The notes under the pieces were generated by a model that was given only the letters and a program-made list of their open reading frames with translations, did not search any database and was not told where the DNA came from. A stretch of 64,000 bases of DNA from Flavobacterium quisquiliarum (GTDB lineage Bacteria > Bacteroidota > Bacteroidia > Flavobacteriales > Flavobacteriaceae), in the NCBI RefSeq assembly GCF_019308285.1, contig NZ_WWEM01000022.1, positions 145,061 through 209,060 on the forward strand, written 5' to 3'. Position 1 is the first letter of the stretch. Each line of letters opens with the position of its first letter. Positions 1 to 8,820 of this stretch are shown here, one piece after another. The position numbers were made by a program, and so were the translations under genes.

Positions 1-3
1 TTT

Positions 4-123
4 TTAACTGCATTGTCCTAACAGCACCCATAGAATAATAAAAACAATGATAGTTCCGAAACAGCCGCCTCCTAACTTTTTAGCACCGTATCCTGCAAGT
101 AATCCTCTAAAAATATTGTTCAT
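4..123 (-). CDS. Small hydrophobic membrane protein, 39 aa
   Basis: An ATG at 123 opens a 39-codon frame that ends in TAA at 4-6, so the gene is complete at the window edge. The N-terminal part is basic and glycine-rich (RGLLAGYGAKKLGGGCFG), followed by a single hydrophobic segment (about residues 22-35) and a short end with a cysteine. The layout suggests a one-pass inner-membrane peptide with N-in topology. I do not recognise a named family and cannot assign a function. It lies downstream of clpB on the same strand, but a hairpin terminator separates them, so it probably has its own promoter in the AT-rich 124-230 stretch. Confidence 0.6.
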   Translation of the reverse strand: MNNIFRGLLAGYGAKKLGGGCFGTIIVFIILWVLLGQCS

Positions 124-234
124 GACTTTGTAATTTTAATTAATAATTTGCTGATTTTTATAGATTTAAAATTGATTATTTTTTAACGAACACTTGTTAT
201 AAGAATTGACTAAAAAGTTTCAGAATTCACGGCT

Positions 235-270
235 AAAAAAAAAAGCACCAGTCTTTCGACTGATGCTTTT
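235..270 (-). terminator. Rho-independent terminator of clpB
   Basis: Just past the clpB stop, the minus strand reads AAAAGCATCAGT, a short loop, then ACTGGTGCTTTT followed by a run of T. The stem has one internal mismatch. Position and T-tract fit an intrinsic terminator for clpB. Confidence 0.75.
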
Positions 271-292
271 CTTAAGATTAACATGAAAAAAA

Positions 293-2890
293 TTATTTAG
301 CTGTCTGGTTTCTAAAGACCAAATTGCCATCGAAAGCATCTAATAAAATAATGCTGTCTGTTGTTATGTTTCCTGCCAAAATTTCTTTTGATAATTGATT
401 CAATACTTCTCTTTGTACCACACGTTTCACTGGTCTTGCACCAAAATGCGGATCATAACCTTTGTCTGCCAAATATGCAATCGCTTCTGGAGTTGCGTCC
501 ATTGTGATACCTTGCAACGCAAGCATTTTTGTAACGCTTTTTAACTGCAGACTTACAATTCTTGAAATATTCTCTACCGTAAGCGGCGTAAACATTACAA
601 TTTCGTCAATACGGTTGATAAACTCAGGACGAACTGTTTGTTTTAATAATCCTAAAACTTCGTTTTTAGCTGCTTCTGTTGCTGCTTCAACACCGCCTTT
701 AAGATTCTCAAATTTCTCCTGAATAATATTACTTCCCATATTTGAGGTCATAATAATAATCGTATTTCTAAAATCAGCCAAACGTCCTTTGTTGTCTGTC
801 AAACGTCCTTCGTCTAGAACTTGCAATAAAATATTGAAAGTATCTGGATGCGCTTTTTCAATCTCGTCCAACAATACAACAGAATACGGTTTTCTACGAA
901 CCGCCTCTGTCAACTGACCACCTTCGTCGTAACCTACGTATCCTGGAGGTGCACCCACTAAACGGCTCACGCTGTGGCGTTCTTGATACTCACTCATATC
1001 GATACGTGTCATGGCGTTTTCGTCATCAAAAAGATATTCTGCTAAAGCTTTTGCCAGCTCTGTTTTACCAACTCCAGTTGTTCCTAAGAACAAGAACGAT
1101 CCAACAGGTTTTTTCATATCCTGTAAACCGGCGCGACTTCTGCGGACAGCATCACTCACGGCTTCTATTGCTTCTTCCTGTCCTACTACACGTTTGTGCA
1201 GTTCATCTTCTAAATGCAATAGTTTTTCTCTTTCTGTCTGAAGCATTTTCATAACCGGAATTCCTGTCCATTTTGCTACAACTTCAGCAATATCTTCTCT
1301 GGTAACTTCTTCTTTTATCAAAGAATTTCCAGATTGAAACTCTAACAATTGTTTTTGCAAAGTTTCTTGGCGTTCCTGTGCTTCTTTTATTTTTCCGTAA
1401 CGAATTTCGGCTACTTTTCCGTAATCGCCATCACGTTCTGCACGTTCTGCTTCGTATTTAAAGTCTTCAATTTCGTGTTTTACAGCCTGAATTCCGTCAA
1501 CGATATCTTTTTCCTGTTTCCATTTTGCATAGATTTCATTGCGTTCTTCTTTTAGGTTGGCCAATTCCATTCCTAAAATTTTCAGTTTGCTTTCTTCTTT
1601 TTCACGTTTAATGGCTTCGATTTCGATTTCCAACTGCATGATTTTACGATCCAAAACGTCTAATTCTTCTGGTTTTGAATTGATTTCCATACGCAGTTTA
1701 GAAGCCGCTTCGTCCATCAAGTCAATTGCTTTATCTGGCAAGAAACGATTCGTAATATATCTTTGCGAAAGTTCTACCGCAGCGATAATCGCTTCGTCTT
1801 TAATTTGAACTTTATGGTGTGTTTCGTATTTCTCTTTGATTCCACGTAAAATCGAAATCGCACTTTCAGTATCTGGCTCATCGATCAATACTTTTTGGAA
1901 ACGTCTTTCAAGCGCTTTGTCTTTTTCAAAATATTTTTGATATTCATCTAAAGTCGTTGCACCAATCGCTCTTAGCTCTCCACGAGCCAAAGCTGGTTTC
2001 AGAATATTAGCCGCGTCCATTGCGCCTTCTCCTCCACCTGCACCAACAAGCGTGTGAATCTCGTCAATAAACAAAACGATATCTCCATCTGCAGCTGTAA
2101 CTTCTTTTACAACCGATTTCAAACGTTCTTCAAATTCTCCTTTGTATTTCGCTCCGGCAATCAAAGCTCCCATATCTAGAGAGAAAACGATTTTATCTTT
2201 TAAGTTTTCTGGAACGTCTCCGTCTACAATTCTGTGCGCTAAACCTTCTGCAATGGCAGTTTTACCAACTCCGGGTTCTCCAATTAACATTGGATTATTT
2301 TTTGTTCTACGAGTCAGAATCTGCAAGACACGACGAATTTCTTCATCACGGCCAATAACTGGATCTAATTTTCCTGTACGTGCTAATTCGTTTAAATTTT
2401 TAGCATATTTGTTTAAAGAATTATAAGTTTCTTCAGCAGAAGCCGATGTTACTCTTTCTCCTTTACGTAATTCTTCAATTGCTGCTTTCAGCCCTTTTCC
2501 TGTAACTCCCTGATCTTTTAAAATCTGAGAAACTTTACTTTTTGAATCGAAAATAGCCAAGATTAAATGTTCAATCGAAACATATTCATCGTTCATTTTT
2601 TGAGCAATAATCTCCGCTTCGTTCAAGGCTTTATTTGCATCTCTAGAAAGCATTACATCTCCTCCAGATACTTTTGGAAAACTCTGAATTGTACTGTCTA
2701 AAATTTGCAAAAACAAAGGCACATTTACATTTAGTTTTTTCAGAATAAATGGCGCTACGTTTTCATCCACTTCAAAAATGGCTTTGAAAATGTGTTCATT
2801 TTCAATTTGCTGCTGGCCATTTCGTTGTGCTAATTGCTGCGACAACTGAATGGCTTCCTGCGATTTAATAGTAAATTTATTGATATTCAT
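293..2890 (-). CDS. clpB: ATP-dependent disaggregase ClpB
   Basis: Hsp100 chaperone that extracts polypeptides from aggregates together with DnaK. The 865-residue product has the full ClpB architecture: an N-terminal Clp repeat domain (about 1-145), AAA+ module 1 with Walker A GEPGVGKT and Walker B VLFIDEIH, a long charged coiled-coil middle domain (about 400-530) typical of ClpB rather than ClpA or ClpC, and AAA+ module 2 with GTTGVGKTE and [13 protein letters not shown]. Length is normal for the family. The ATG start follows an AT-rich leader. It is divergent from ytxJ, with about 200 bp between the two starts, and has its own terminator downstream. A heat-shock type of control is expected for the family, but I see no specific operator. 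Confidence 0.97.
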   Translation of the reverse strand: MNINKFTIKSQEAIQLSQQLAQRNGQQQIENEHIFKAIFEVDENVAPFILKKLNVNVPLFLQILDSTIQSFPKVSGGDVMLSRDANKALNEAEIIAQKMNDEYVSIEHLILAIFDSKSKVSQILKDQGVTGKGLKAAIEELRKGERVTSASAEETYNSLNKYAKNLNELARTGKLDPVIGRDEEIRRVLQILTRRTKNNPMLIGEPGVGKTAIAEGLAHRIVDGDVPENLKDKIVFSLDMGALIAGAKYKGEFEERLKSVVKEVTAADGDIVLFIDEIHTLVGAGGGEGAMDAANILKPALARGELRAIGATTLDEYQKYFEKDKALERRFQKVLIDEPDTESAISILRGIKEKYETHHKVQIKDEAIIAAVELSQRYITNRFLPDKAIDLMDEAASKLRMEINSKPEELDVLDRKIMQLEIEIEAIKREKEESKLKILGMELANLKEERNEIYAKWKQEKDIVDGIQAVKHEIEDFKYEAERAERDGDYGKVAEIRYGKIKEAQERQETLQKQLLEFQSGNSLIKEEVTREDIAEVVAKWTGIPVMKMLQTEREKLLHLEDELHKRVVGQEEAIEAVSDAVRRSRAGLQDMKKPVGSFLFLGTTGVGKTELAKALAEYLFDDENAMTRIDMSEYQERHSVSRLVGAPPGYVGYDEGGQLTEAVRRKPYSVVLLDEIEKAHPDTFNILLQVLDEGRLTDNKGRLADFRNTIIIMTSNMGSNIIQEKFENLKGGVEAATEAAKNEVLGLLKQTVRPEFINRIDEIVMFTPLTVENISRIVSLQLKSVTKMLALQGITMDATPEAIAYLADKGYDPHFGARPVKRVVQREVLNQLSKEILAGNITTDSIILLDAFDGNLVFRNQTAK

Positions 2891-2980
2891 ATTTTTTTTG
2901 ATTTGATTGATTTTATTTGTTTAATATTCTATAAGATTAAAGTTACGATTTATTGAAGTACATTTTTAACTCAAATAATC

Positions 2981-2988
2981 TAACTTTG
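2981..2988 (+). promoter_or_regulatory. Candidate -7 element for ytxJ
   Basis: TAACTTTG matches the Bacteroidetes -7 consensus TAnnTTTG about 108 bases before the ytxJ start. No clear TTG lies at the preferred distance upstream, so this is only a candidate. Confidence 0.35.
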
Positions 2989-3096
2989 TATTCGAATAGA
3001 CAAATTATATTCCACAACAAAAAAACAGACAAAACGGCATTAAAAAACTGATTTTTATTATTTTTAAATGTCAAAAAGTCATAAAACAAGCCAAAT

Positions 3097-3486
3097 ATGA
3101 GTTTTTTTAATTCAATCTTCGGAAGTTCAGAGAACTCAGAAGCTCCAAAAAGTAAAGTAAACTGGACAGAATTAACAGATATTCTTCAATTACAGGAAAT
3201 TGAAGCGATCTCTAATGAAAAACCTGTTGTAATTTTTAAGCACAGTACAAGATGCAGCATCAGCCGAATGGCCTTAAAACAATTTGAAAGAGAATTTGAT
3301 CTTGAAGATGTCGTTGACGCGTATTTCCTTGATTTGATTGCACATCGTGATATTTCAAACGAAATTGCCAGTAGATTTGGAGTTTACCACGAATCTCCTC
3401 AATTGATTTTAATCAAAAATGGAAAAGCTGTTTACGATGTTTCGCACAGCGATATCGATGCAGAGGCACTGAAAAGCAAAGTATAG
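3097..3486 (+). CDS. ytxJ: Bacillithiol-system redox protein YtxJ (monothiol bacilliredoxin)
   Basis: Thioredoxin-fold protein of 129 residues resembling the YtxJ/BrxC family, which removes bacillithiol from S-bacillithiolated proteins in the cytosol. The diagnostic active site is the single cysteine in the stretch HSTRCSISRMAL near residue 50, followed by a second half of thioredoxin type (SPQLILIKNGKAVYDVSH). Length fits the family. It is monocistronic: divergent from clpB and convergent with the membrane-protein pair, from which an inverted repeat separates it. Its presence implies that the organism makes bacillithiol, although no biosynthesis gene lies in this window. The call is by motif memory; the family fit is good. 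Confidence 0.85.
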   Translation: MSFFNSIFGSSENSEAPKSKVNWTELTDILQLQEIEAISNEKPVVIFKHSTRCSISRMALKQFEREFDLEDVVDAYFLDLIAHRDISNEIASRFGVYHESPQLILIKNGKAVYDVSHSDIDAEALKSKV

Positions 3487-3488
3487 TT

Positions 3489-3563
3489 TTTTTTCGCCAC
3501 GAATTCTCGAATTATTTTTGATAATCTTTGAAGATATGAATTCGTGAATTCGTGGCGAAAAAA
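3489..3563. repeat. Palindromic intergenic repeat (GCCACGAATTC family), copy 1
   Basis: Arms at 3489-3513 and 3539-3563 are inverted copies with 24 of 25 matching bases, each carrying CGCCACGAATTC and flanked by T or A runs. It lies between two convergent genes, so it can act as a bidirectional terminator. The same core recurs at 8697-8808, in decayed form at about 10031-10165, and at 30091-30132. Confidence 0.85.
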
Positions 3564-3568
3564 CCAAT

Positions 3569-4735
3569 TTAAAAACTTTCTCCAGACCCGCCTCCGCTAA
3601 AACCTCCTCCTCCAAATTCCATTGGAGAATCTTGTGGTTTTACTTCTGGTTTCATTCCAAAAGTTGAAGCTACTACTAAAGCCTCAGCATTTAAAATTGC
3701 ATCGGAATGATTGATTCTATCTGGTTTAAACGTCAAACCACTTTCTTTTTCTTTTAATTTTCTAATAGAGAAATACGCTATCGCGAATAATATAAGTCCA
3801 CCCAAAGTTAGCGCTGCTTCTATCGGCAAAACGGCATAGTAAAATCGAATAGTATAAATTGAAAATCCAATTCCTAGAAAGCTAATCCAAAGCATAATTC
3901 TATCTTTTGTTCTTAAAGCTTGAATTAAATACATAGTTGGAATCACAAAAGTAAAAGCGTAAAAGAAAAAAGCAAACGGAATATCGGTTCCTGGTTTTAC
4001 TTCAGTCCCTAAAAGCTCTTCTGATAGTTCTCTCACAACCATATAATTACAAGAAAGATAAAACAATATCAAACAAAAACTATTCGCTAATAAAAGTCCA
4101 TTATAATAGTAACTCTTGATTAATTGGTTGATTAATTTCTTTGTCACAAAATAAAAAATTACAGCAAAAATCATGGCTGTAAATGGTAGAATGGCTCTTC
4201 CAATATCTCCAAATTCAAACATTTGAAAAAACAAAAATGCAGTAACCGCCAAACAAAAAACCAGCATTGAAAGTAAATGCAGGTATCTGATAAACATAAA
4301 AATAGAAGCTGCAGCCATAAATAAAGCTATAACAGACTCATATCCATCCGTAGTAATTCCGATAGCAAATCCTATGTTTAAAATAGCTCCTAAGATAAAA
4401 GCATCATCTAAACCGTGATTATGAAAATTTTGTTTCGCCAATAATTCGGAGCCAACAAAACCAACAGCTGCAAAAATATAACAGCAGATTTGAAAATAAG
4501 CATTCTCTGCATTCATTCCAACAATAGAAATAGCACCACAAATAGAACTATATAACATACTTCCTAGCAAAAAGAATCCAATTCTAACCAAAATGTTATC
4601 CTGACTTCTAAAAGCCAGCAATTCCTTTTTTATAAATTTCTTTTGTTCTTTACTTATAAAACCTCCTTTAAATAAAGTATCAGCTTCATCTACTAAGATT
4701 TGATTATCCAGTATTTTTTTATCGTACACTATCAT
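3569..4735 (-). CDS. Polytopic membrane protein with glycine/serine-rich tail
   Basis: A 388-residue protein with a soluble N-terminal segment of about 55 residues, then around ten hydrophobic segments, and a C-terminal tail that becomes extremely glycine-rich (GGGGFSGGGSGESF). The architecture resembles the DUF2157-type membrane proteins, but I cannot name a function. Its ATG overlaps the stop of the upstream gene by four bases (ATGA), so the two are translationally coupled and probably form a complex. The glycine-rich end recalls the flexible tails of DUF2207 and TPM-type membrane proteins and may be an extramembrane docking tail. Inner-membrane location is inferred from hydrophobicity alone. 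Confidence 0.75.
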   Translation of the reverse strand: MIVYDKKILDNQILVDEADTLFKGGFISKEQKKFIKKELLAFRSQDNILVRIGFFLLGSMLYSSICGAISIVGMNAENAYFQICCYIFAAVGFVGSELLAKQNFHNHGLDDAFILGAILNIGFAIGITTDGYESVIALFMAAASIFMFIRYLHLLSMLVFCLAVTAFLFFQMFEFGDIGRAILPFTAMIFAVIFYFVTKKLINQLIKSYYYNGLLLANSFCLILFYLSCNYMVVRELSEELLGTEVKPGTDIPFAFFFYAFTFVIPTMYLIQALRTKDRIMLWISFLGIGFSIYTIRFYYAVLPIEAALTLGGLILFAIAYFSIRKLKEKESGLTFKPDRINHSDAILNAEALVVASTFGMKPEVKPQDSPMEFGGGGFSGGGSGESF

Positions 4736-5730
4736 TCTGCAATCTCTTTATGAAAGTTTTTAATTAATTTAATAAACATTATAATAGAGCCTATAAAATA
4801 AGCCGGTAATAAGAAAAAAAACAATTCCCAAATATCAGAGAAATCGACATTTTCAAAAAGTCTGAACAAAACTATATTTGCTCCAATGTAGCCGTATACA
4901 ATCATAAAAACATATAGAGACAATGCTTTTAATTCGTAACTAATCTTATAGAAATAAAAAGTAGATCCTGCTAAAACAACAGCAAAAATCAACCAGATTA
5001 AATTATAATGATTTAATAAATTGCTAATCGATGCAATACTGATAATATGCAAGGCAAAAGTCAAAAAGATCAAACTGAAATGTGTTTTTAATGCAATTCG
5101 ATTACTATAGATTGTCCACAAAATCAATAAAACGCCAAGCATAACAGCGGAATAGCTCAAACTCTCACTGGCATAAAAATCATTATTATTTAATAAATCT
5201 TGAGGCGTAACAGAAAGTCCAACATAAGCCGCCAAACCAGTAACCGCAATAGTAAGAACACTTCGATTGTCAAAATAATAAGCACAAAAGAAACTTACAA
5301 TAGTTGGCACTAATGTCGCCAATCCGTAATGTTCTCCAAAAGGTTTGTATTGAAACTGTAGATAACCAATAAAGATACAGGTTAAGATGTTAGCCAGTAA
5401 AACCAAATATTCCAAAACAGGGTGCTCAAACTGTGTTTCTGTTTTCTGAAATCCTTTTGAATTTTTGAAGCAATAAAAAAGGCAAACTGCAATTACAATT
5501 AAAAGAAGTGATAGAATAGCAATGTGTCCAATTGAGTCTATATTTTCATAAATCAGTATTCCAATTCCTGAAGTAAATAATAAGACCGATAAATAAAGGA
5601 AAAGTTTTAATTCTGCATTTAACGAAAATATATTTAAATTTCGATATGCTTTAATTTCCTCAAACTGATTTTCTGTAATCAAATCTTTTTCAAATAGGCC
5701 TGCAGTGGCCTGATCATTAAATTTCTTCAT
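4732..5730 (-). CDS. DUF2157-like polytopic membrane protein
   Basis: A 332-residue protein starting with a short helical soluble part (FEKDLITENQFEEIKAYRNLN) that resembles the N-terminus of DUF2157 membrane proteins, followed by about nine transmembrane segments. It is the first gene of a two-gene unit and overlaps the next gene by four bases. No catalytic motif is visible; function unknown. The ATG start follows an AT-rich leader. Both proteins of the pair share the plan of an N-terminal helical pair followed by a membrane core, which suggests an old duplication, but this was not tested by alignment. Confidence 0.75.
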   Translation of the reverse strand: MKKFNDQATAGLFEKDLITENQFEEIKAYRNLNIFSLNAELKLFLYLSVLLFTSGIGILIYENIDSIGHIAILSLLLIVIAVCLFYCFKNSKGFQKTETQFEHPVLEYLVLLANILTCIFIGYLQFQYKPFGEHYGLATLVPTIVSFFCAYYFDNRSVLTIAVTGLAAYVGLSVTPQDLLNNNDFYASESLSYSAVMLGVLLILWTIYSNRIALKTHFSLIFLTFALHIISIASISNLLNHYNLIWLIFAVVLAGSTFYFYKISYELKALSLYVFMIVYGYIGANIVLFRLFENVDFSDIWELFFFLLPAYFIGSIIMFIKLIKNFHKEIAE

Positions 5731-5921
5731 TCGATTAATTTAAATTGATATCCAAATATATGGATTTAGTATGAATTTTCTCTTTTAAATCAATTGGCTT
5801 ACTATTTTACACCACTTTTACCCTCGATTCATTTTGGAAAAACAACCTTTTTAAGTGTAAAACAAACACTTAATGTTCTTGTAGTCAAAACTTTAAAATA
5901 TAAAAAAAATGCTAAATTAAT

Positions 5922-5950
5922 TTGAAATTAATCTGAATCCTCTACATTTA
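5922..5950 (+). promoter_or_regulatory. Promoter of the pectate lyase gene
   Basis: TTG at 5922-5924 and TACATTTA at 5943-5950 are separated by 18 bases. This fits the Bacteroidetes TTTG/TAnnTTTG promoter with one mismatch in the last position. The predicted start of transcription falls near 5957, inside the operator-like palindrome just downstream. Confidence 0.5.
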
Positions 5951-5964
5951 TGCAATCGATTACA
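5951..5964. promoter_or_regulatory. LacI-type operator candidate
   Basis: TGCAATCGATTACA is a near-perfect palindrome with central CG, the form typical of LacI/GalR-family operators. It directly follows the -7 element and would cover the start of transcription, which suits repression relieved by a pectin-derived sugar. The regulator itself is not in the window. Confidence 0.5.
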
Positions 5965-5992
5965 TTAACTATTAGACCACAAAAAACCACAA

Positions 5993-7315
5993 ATGAAAAC
6001 AAAACTTATTTTATTAGCATTACTTATTCCATGCTCTTTTCTTTTTGCTCAAAATTATTTTATGAGCAGTCCTGAAGGATTTGGAGCTGCTGCAACTGGC
6101 GGTACACGCGTTGATGCCCCTGTTACTACTGTTACAACTTTAGCCGACTTAACAGCAAAACTTAAACTTACTACACCACAGGTTATTTTAGTATCGGGAA
6201 CCATAACTTTTACCTATACGAGTCTGCAGATTAATGACAAAACCATTATCGGACTGCCTGGCGCCCGTTTAGTCAATTTGGATCAAACTGCTGCTGGTTC
6301 TGGAATATTAAATTTAAAACCTGGGTCAAATAATATTATCATTAGAAATTTAATTTTTGAAGGCCCTGGAGCGTATGATGTTGACGGACGCGATAACTTA
6401 ACTTCCGAAGCCACCAATATTTGGGTCGATCATTGCGAATTTCAAGACGGAATGGACGGAAATTTTGACAACAAAGGCGCCGCAGATAATGTAACTGTTT
6501 CTTGGTGCAAGTTTACCTATTTAAAAACTCCAAAAGCTGGAGGAACTGGCGGTGCAGATGATCATAGATTTTCAGATTTAGTTGGTTCTTCAAAATCGGA
6601 CGCTCCAGCGGACGGACATTACAGCATAACTTTTAAAAATTGTTATTGGGAAGAAGGCTGTAAAGAGAGAATGCCAAGAGCAAGAAATGCTGAACTTCAT
6701 ATTCTAAACTGTTATTATAACACATCGGTTTCAGGTTCACTGGCAATTGGTTTAGGAGGCGGTAATAATAATACAACTTGTTATGTTGAAGGAACTGATT
6801 TTGCTAAAATTGGAACTGCGTTTAAAAATTATGTAAGCACAGACGGCGGTACAATTGGAATTTCTTTTACAGATTGTTTGAATGCACCTGCAAACTCAGG
6901 AACAACTGTAAGTAAGCCAACTTATCCTTATACTGTATTACCAACCGCTAACGTTGCAGGTTTTGTATCTAATCCGACTTGCGGTGCTGGAGCAACATTA
7001 CAAGTTACTGCTCAAGGTGTTGCATCTACAAGCTGTAGTAATTTAGGTTTAAACGAAAACACAAACAATCTAGAACTTAAATATTATCCATCCCTTATAA
7101 ATCGTCTTTTAAATATTGATTTTTCAAGTTCTGATTATGGATTGGCCCAAGTTAATTTATATTCCTCTAACGGCTCAAAAGTATATTCGCATTCTAAAAA
7201 TGTTTCTGCTGATGAAAAATTAGAACTCAATGTTGGAAATCTTGCCAAAGGCATTTACATCTGTAAAGTCCAAATAGAAAACAGAAGTAAAACGTTTAAA
7301 TTAGTAAAAAACTAA
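5993..7315 (+). CDS. Secreted pectate lyase (polysaccharide lyase family 1) with T9SS tail
   Basis: Cleaves polygalacturonate by beta-elimination outside the cell. The 440-residue precursor has a signal peptide (about 1-20, ending near FAQ), a parallel beta-helix of PL1 type with WVDHCEF, a DNKG segment, DGHYSITFKNCYW, and the catalytic arginine region RMPRARN (the RxPxxR signature of PL1). The last 75-80 residues form a type A T9SS sorting domain (YYPSLINRLLNIDF... GIYICKVQ... KTFKLVKN), so the enzyme is probably exported through T9SS and anchored or released at the surface. It is a single-gene unit behind a promoter with a sugar-regulator operator and ahead of a shared terminator. Substrate assignment is by family; the exact uronate specificity is not visible. 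Confidence 0.9.
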   Translation: MKTKLILLALLIPCSFLFAQNYFMSSPEGFGAAATGGTRVDAPVTTVTTLADLTAKLKLTTPQVILVSGTITFTYTSLQINDKTIIGLPGARLVNLDQTAAGSGILNLKPGSNNIIIRNLIFEGPGAYDVDGRDNLTSEATNIWVDHCEFQDGMDGNFDNKGAADNVTVSWCKFTYLKTPKAGGTGGADDHRFSDLVGSSKSDAPADGHYSITFKNCYWEEGCKERMPRARNAELHILNCYYNTSVSGSLAIGLGGGNNNTTCYVEGTDFAKIGTAFKNYVSTDGGTIGISFTDCLNAPANSGTTVSKPTYPYTVLPTANVAGFVSNPTCGAGATLQVTAQGVASTSCSNLGLNENTNNLELKYYPSLINRLLNIDFSSSDYGLAQVNLYSSNGSKVYSHSKNVSADEKLELNVGNLAKGIYICKVQIENRSKTFKLVKN

Positions 7316-7337
7316 TTTTTTATAAAAAAGCAAAAGT

Positions 7338-7364
7338 TCATTGAAACACATCAATGACCTTTTT
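7338..7364. terminator. Bidirectional terminator between pectate lyase and argH
   Basis: TCATTGA (7338-7344), loop AACACA, TCAATGA (7351-7357), then CCTTTTT on the plus strand. On the minus strand the hairpin is followed by TTTTGCTTTTTT. It lies between two convergent transcription units and would end both, including the long arginine unit. Confidence 0.65.
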
Positions 7365-7399
7365 ACATTTTTACACCTTACTTTTCACATTTCACAATG

Positions 7400-8680
7400 T
7401 TAAAAAGCTGCTTTCATTTTATCTTTTATAGCATCTAGACAAAGATTATTAATACTTCCTTCGTGCGTATGTTTGGTTTCTTTAGGAGATTTGTATGTTC
7501 CAGCTTCTAATTGCTCTGCAACGGCTTTATAAGCATCTCTAAAAGGCATTCCGGCAACCACCATTTCATTTAAAGTATCTACAGTAAACAAATAATCGTA
7601 CTTTTTATCTTCTAAAATATGATCTTTAACCGTAATATCTTTTATTGAAAAAATAGCAATATCCAAACAAGCCTTTAGATTTTGAATCGCTGGAAATAAA
7701 CCTTCTTTTAAAAGCTGTAAATCTCTATGATAACCGCTTGGAAGATTATTGGTAATTAAAGTGATTTCGTATGGAAGTGCCTGAATCTTATTACATTTTC
7801 CTCTGATTAATTCGAAAACGTCTGGATTCTTTTTATGAGGCATAATGCTTGAACCTGTTGTAAGATGTGCCGGCAAACCGATAAAATCAAAGTTCTGGCT
7901 CATATACAAACATACGTCCATCGCAAATTTTGATAATGTTCCTGCAACGCTTGTCATCGCAAAAGCAACTGTTTTTTCTGCTTTTCCGCGACTCATTTGA
8001 GCGGCAACGGCATTATATTTTAAAGTTTCAAAACCTAATTCCTGAGTTGTAAATGTTCTGTTGATTGGAAATGAACTTCCGTAACCCGCAGCAGAACCTA
8101 ACGGATTCTGGTCTACAATTTTTGAAGCAGCGTTCAACATCGTTACATCATCAATCAAACTTTCGGCGTAAGCAGAGAACCACATTCCGAATGACGATGG
8201 CATTGCGATTTGTAAGTGCGTATAACCTGGCAATAACACGTTTTGGTGTTTTTCTGCCGATTCCATCAACAAATCAAACAATGTTTTTACTTGTTCTTTG
8301 ATTGCTTTTAATTCGTCTTTTAAATACAAATGAACATCAACTAAAACCTGATCGTTACGAGAACGCGCCGTGTGGATTTTCTTTCCTGCATCTCCAAGTT
8401 TTACAGTTAAAAGATATTCGATTTTAGAATGCACATCTTCGAAACTGTCTTCGATTTCGAAATTCCCCACTACGATATCTGCAATGATTTCGTTTAAGGC
8501 ATCAACTAAAGATGTTGTTTCTTCTGAAGTCAATAAACCAATCTGTCCAAGCATTTTAGCGTGTGCAATTGAACCTAAAGCATCGTATTTTGCTAAAACC
8601 AAATCCAGTTCACGGTCGTTTCCTACTGTGAATTGTTCGATTTGTTTATCTGTTGGTATTCCTTTTTCCCAAAGTTTCAT
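7400..8680 (-). CDS. argH: Argininosuccinate lyase
   Basis: Splits argininosuccinate into arginine and fumarate, the last step of arginine synthesis. It belongs to the fumarase/aspartase superfamily: the signature GSSIMPHKKNP is present, as are TARSRNDQ and GYTHLQ. I place the start at the ATG at 8680 (MKLWEKGIP), giving 426 residues. The frame stays open to an ATG at 8710, but those ten extra codons come from the palindromic repeat (CGCCACGAATTC read backwards), so the longer start is an accident of the repeat. It is the last gene of the arginine unit, about 140 bp after argE. Confidence 0.96.
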   Translation of the reverse strand: MKLWEKGIPTDKQIEQFTVGNDRELDLVLAKYDALGSIAHAKMLGQIGLLTSEETTSLVDALNEIIADIVVGNFEIEDSFEDVHSKIEYLLTVKLGDAGKKIHTARSRNDQVLVDVHLYLKDELKAIKEQVKTLFDLLMESAEKHQNVLLPGYTHLQIAMPSSFGMWFSAYAESLIDDVTMLNAASKIVDQNPLGSAAGYGSSFPINRTFTTQELGFETLKYNAVAAQMSRGKAEKTVAFAMTSVAGTLSKFAMDVCLYMSQNFDFIGLPAHLTTGSSIMPHKKNPDVFELIRGKCNKIQALPYEITLITNNLPSGYHRDLQLLKEGLFPAIQNLKACLDIAIFSIKDITVKDHILEDKKYDYLFTVDTLNEMVVAGMPFRDAYKAVAEQLEAGTYKSPKETKHTHEGSINNLCLDAIKDKMKAAF

Positions 8681-8696
8681 AGGTGCTATTTTTTTT

Positions 8697-8808
8697 CGCC
8701 ACGAATTCACGAATTATTTTTTCAAATCTTTGCGATTATTTTTTTTCGAATTAATTCGAATTAATATCTGATTTAGATAGTAAAAAAATAATTCGTGAAT
8801 TCGTGGCG
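8697..8808. repeat. Palindromic intergenic repeat (GCCACGAATTC family), copy 2
   Basis: A perfect 26-bp inverted repeat, arms 8697-8722 and 8783-8808, with core CGCCACGAATTCACGAATT. The interior holds a smaller palindrome TTCGAATTAATTCGAA. The element fills the argE-argH gap almost completely. Confidence 0.9.
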
Positions 8809-8820
8809 GTTTTTCTTTTC

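Noticed and set aside
462..2426. Several plus-strand frames opposite clpB
   Set aside because: They mirror the clpB codons, lack start signals and have the skewed composition of antisense shadows.
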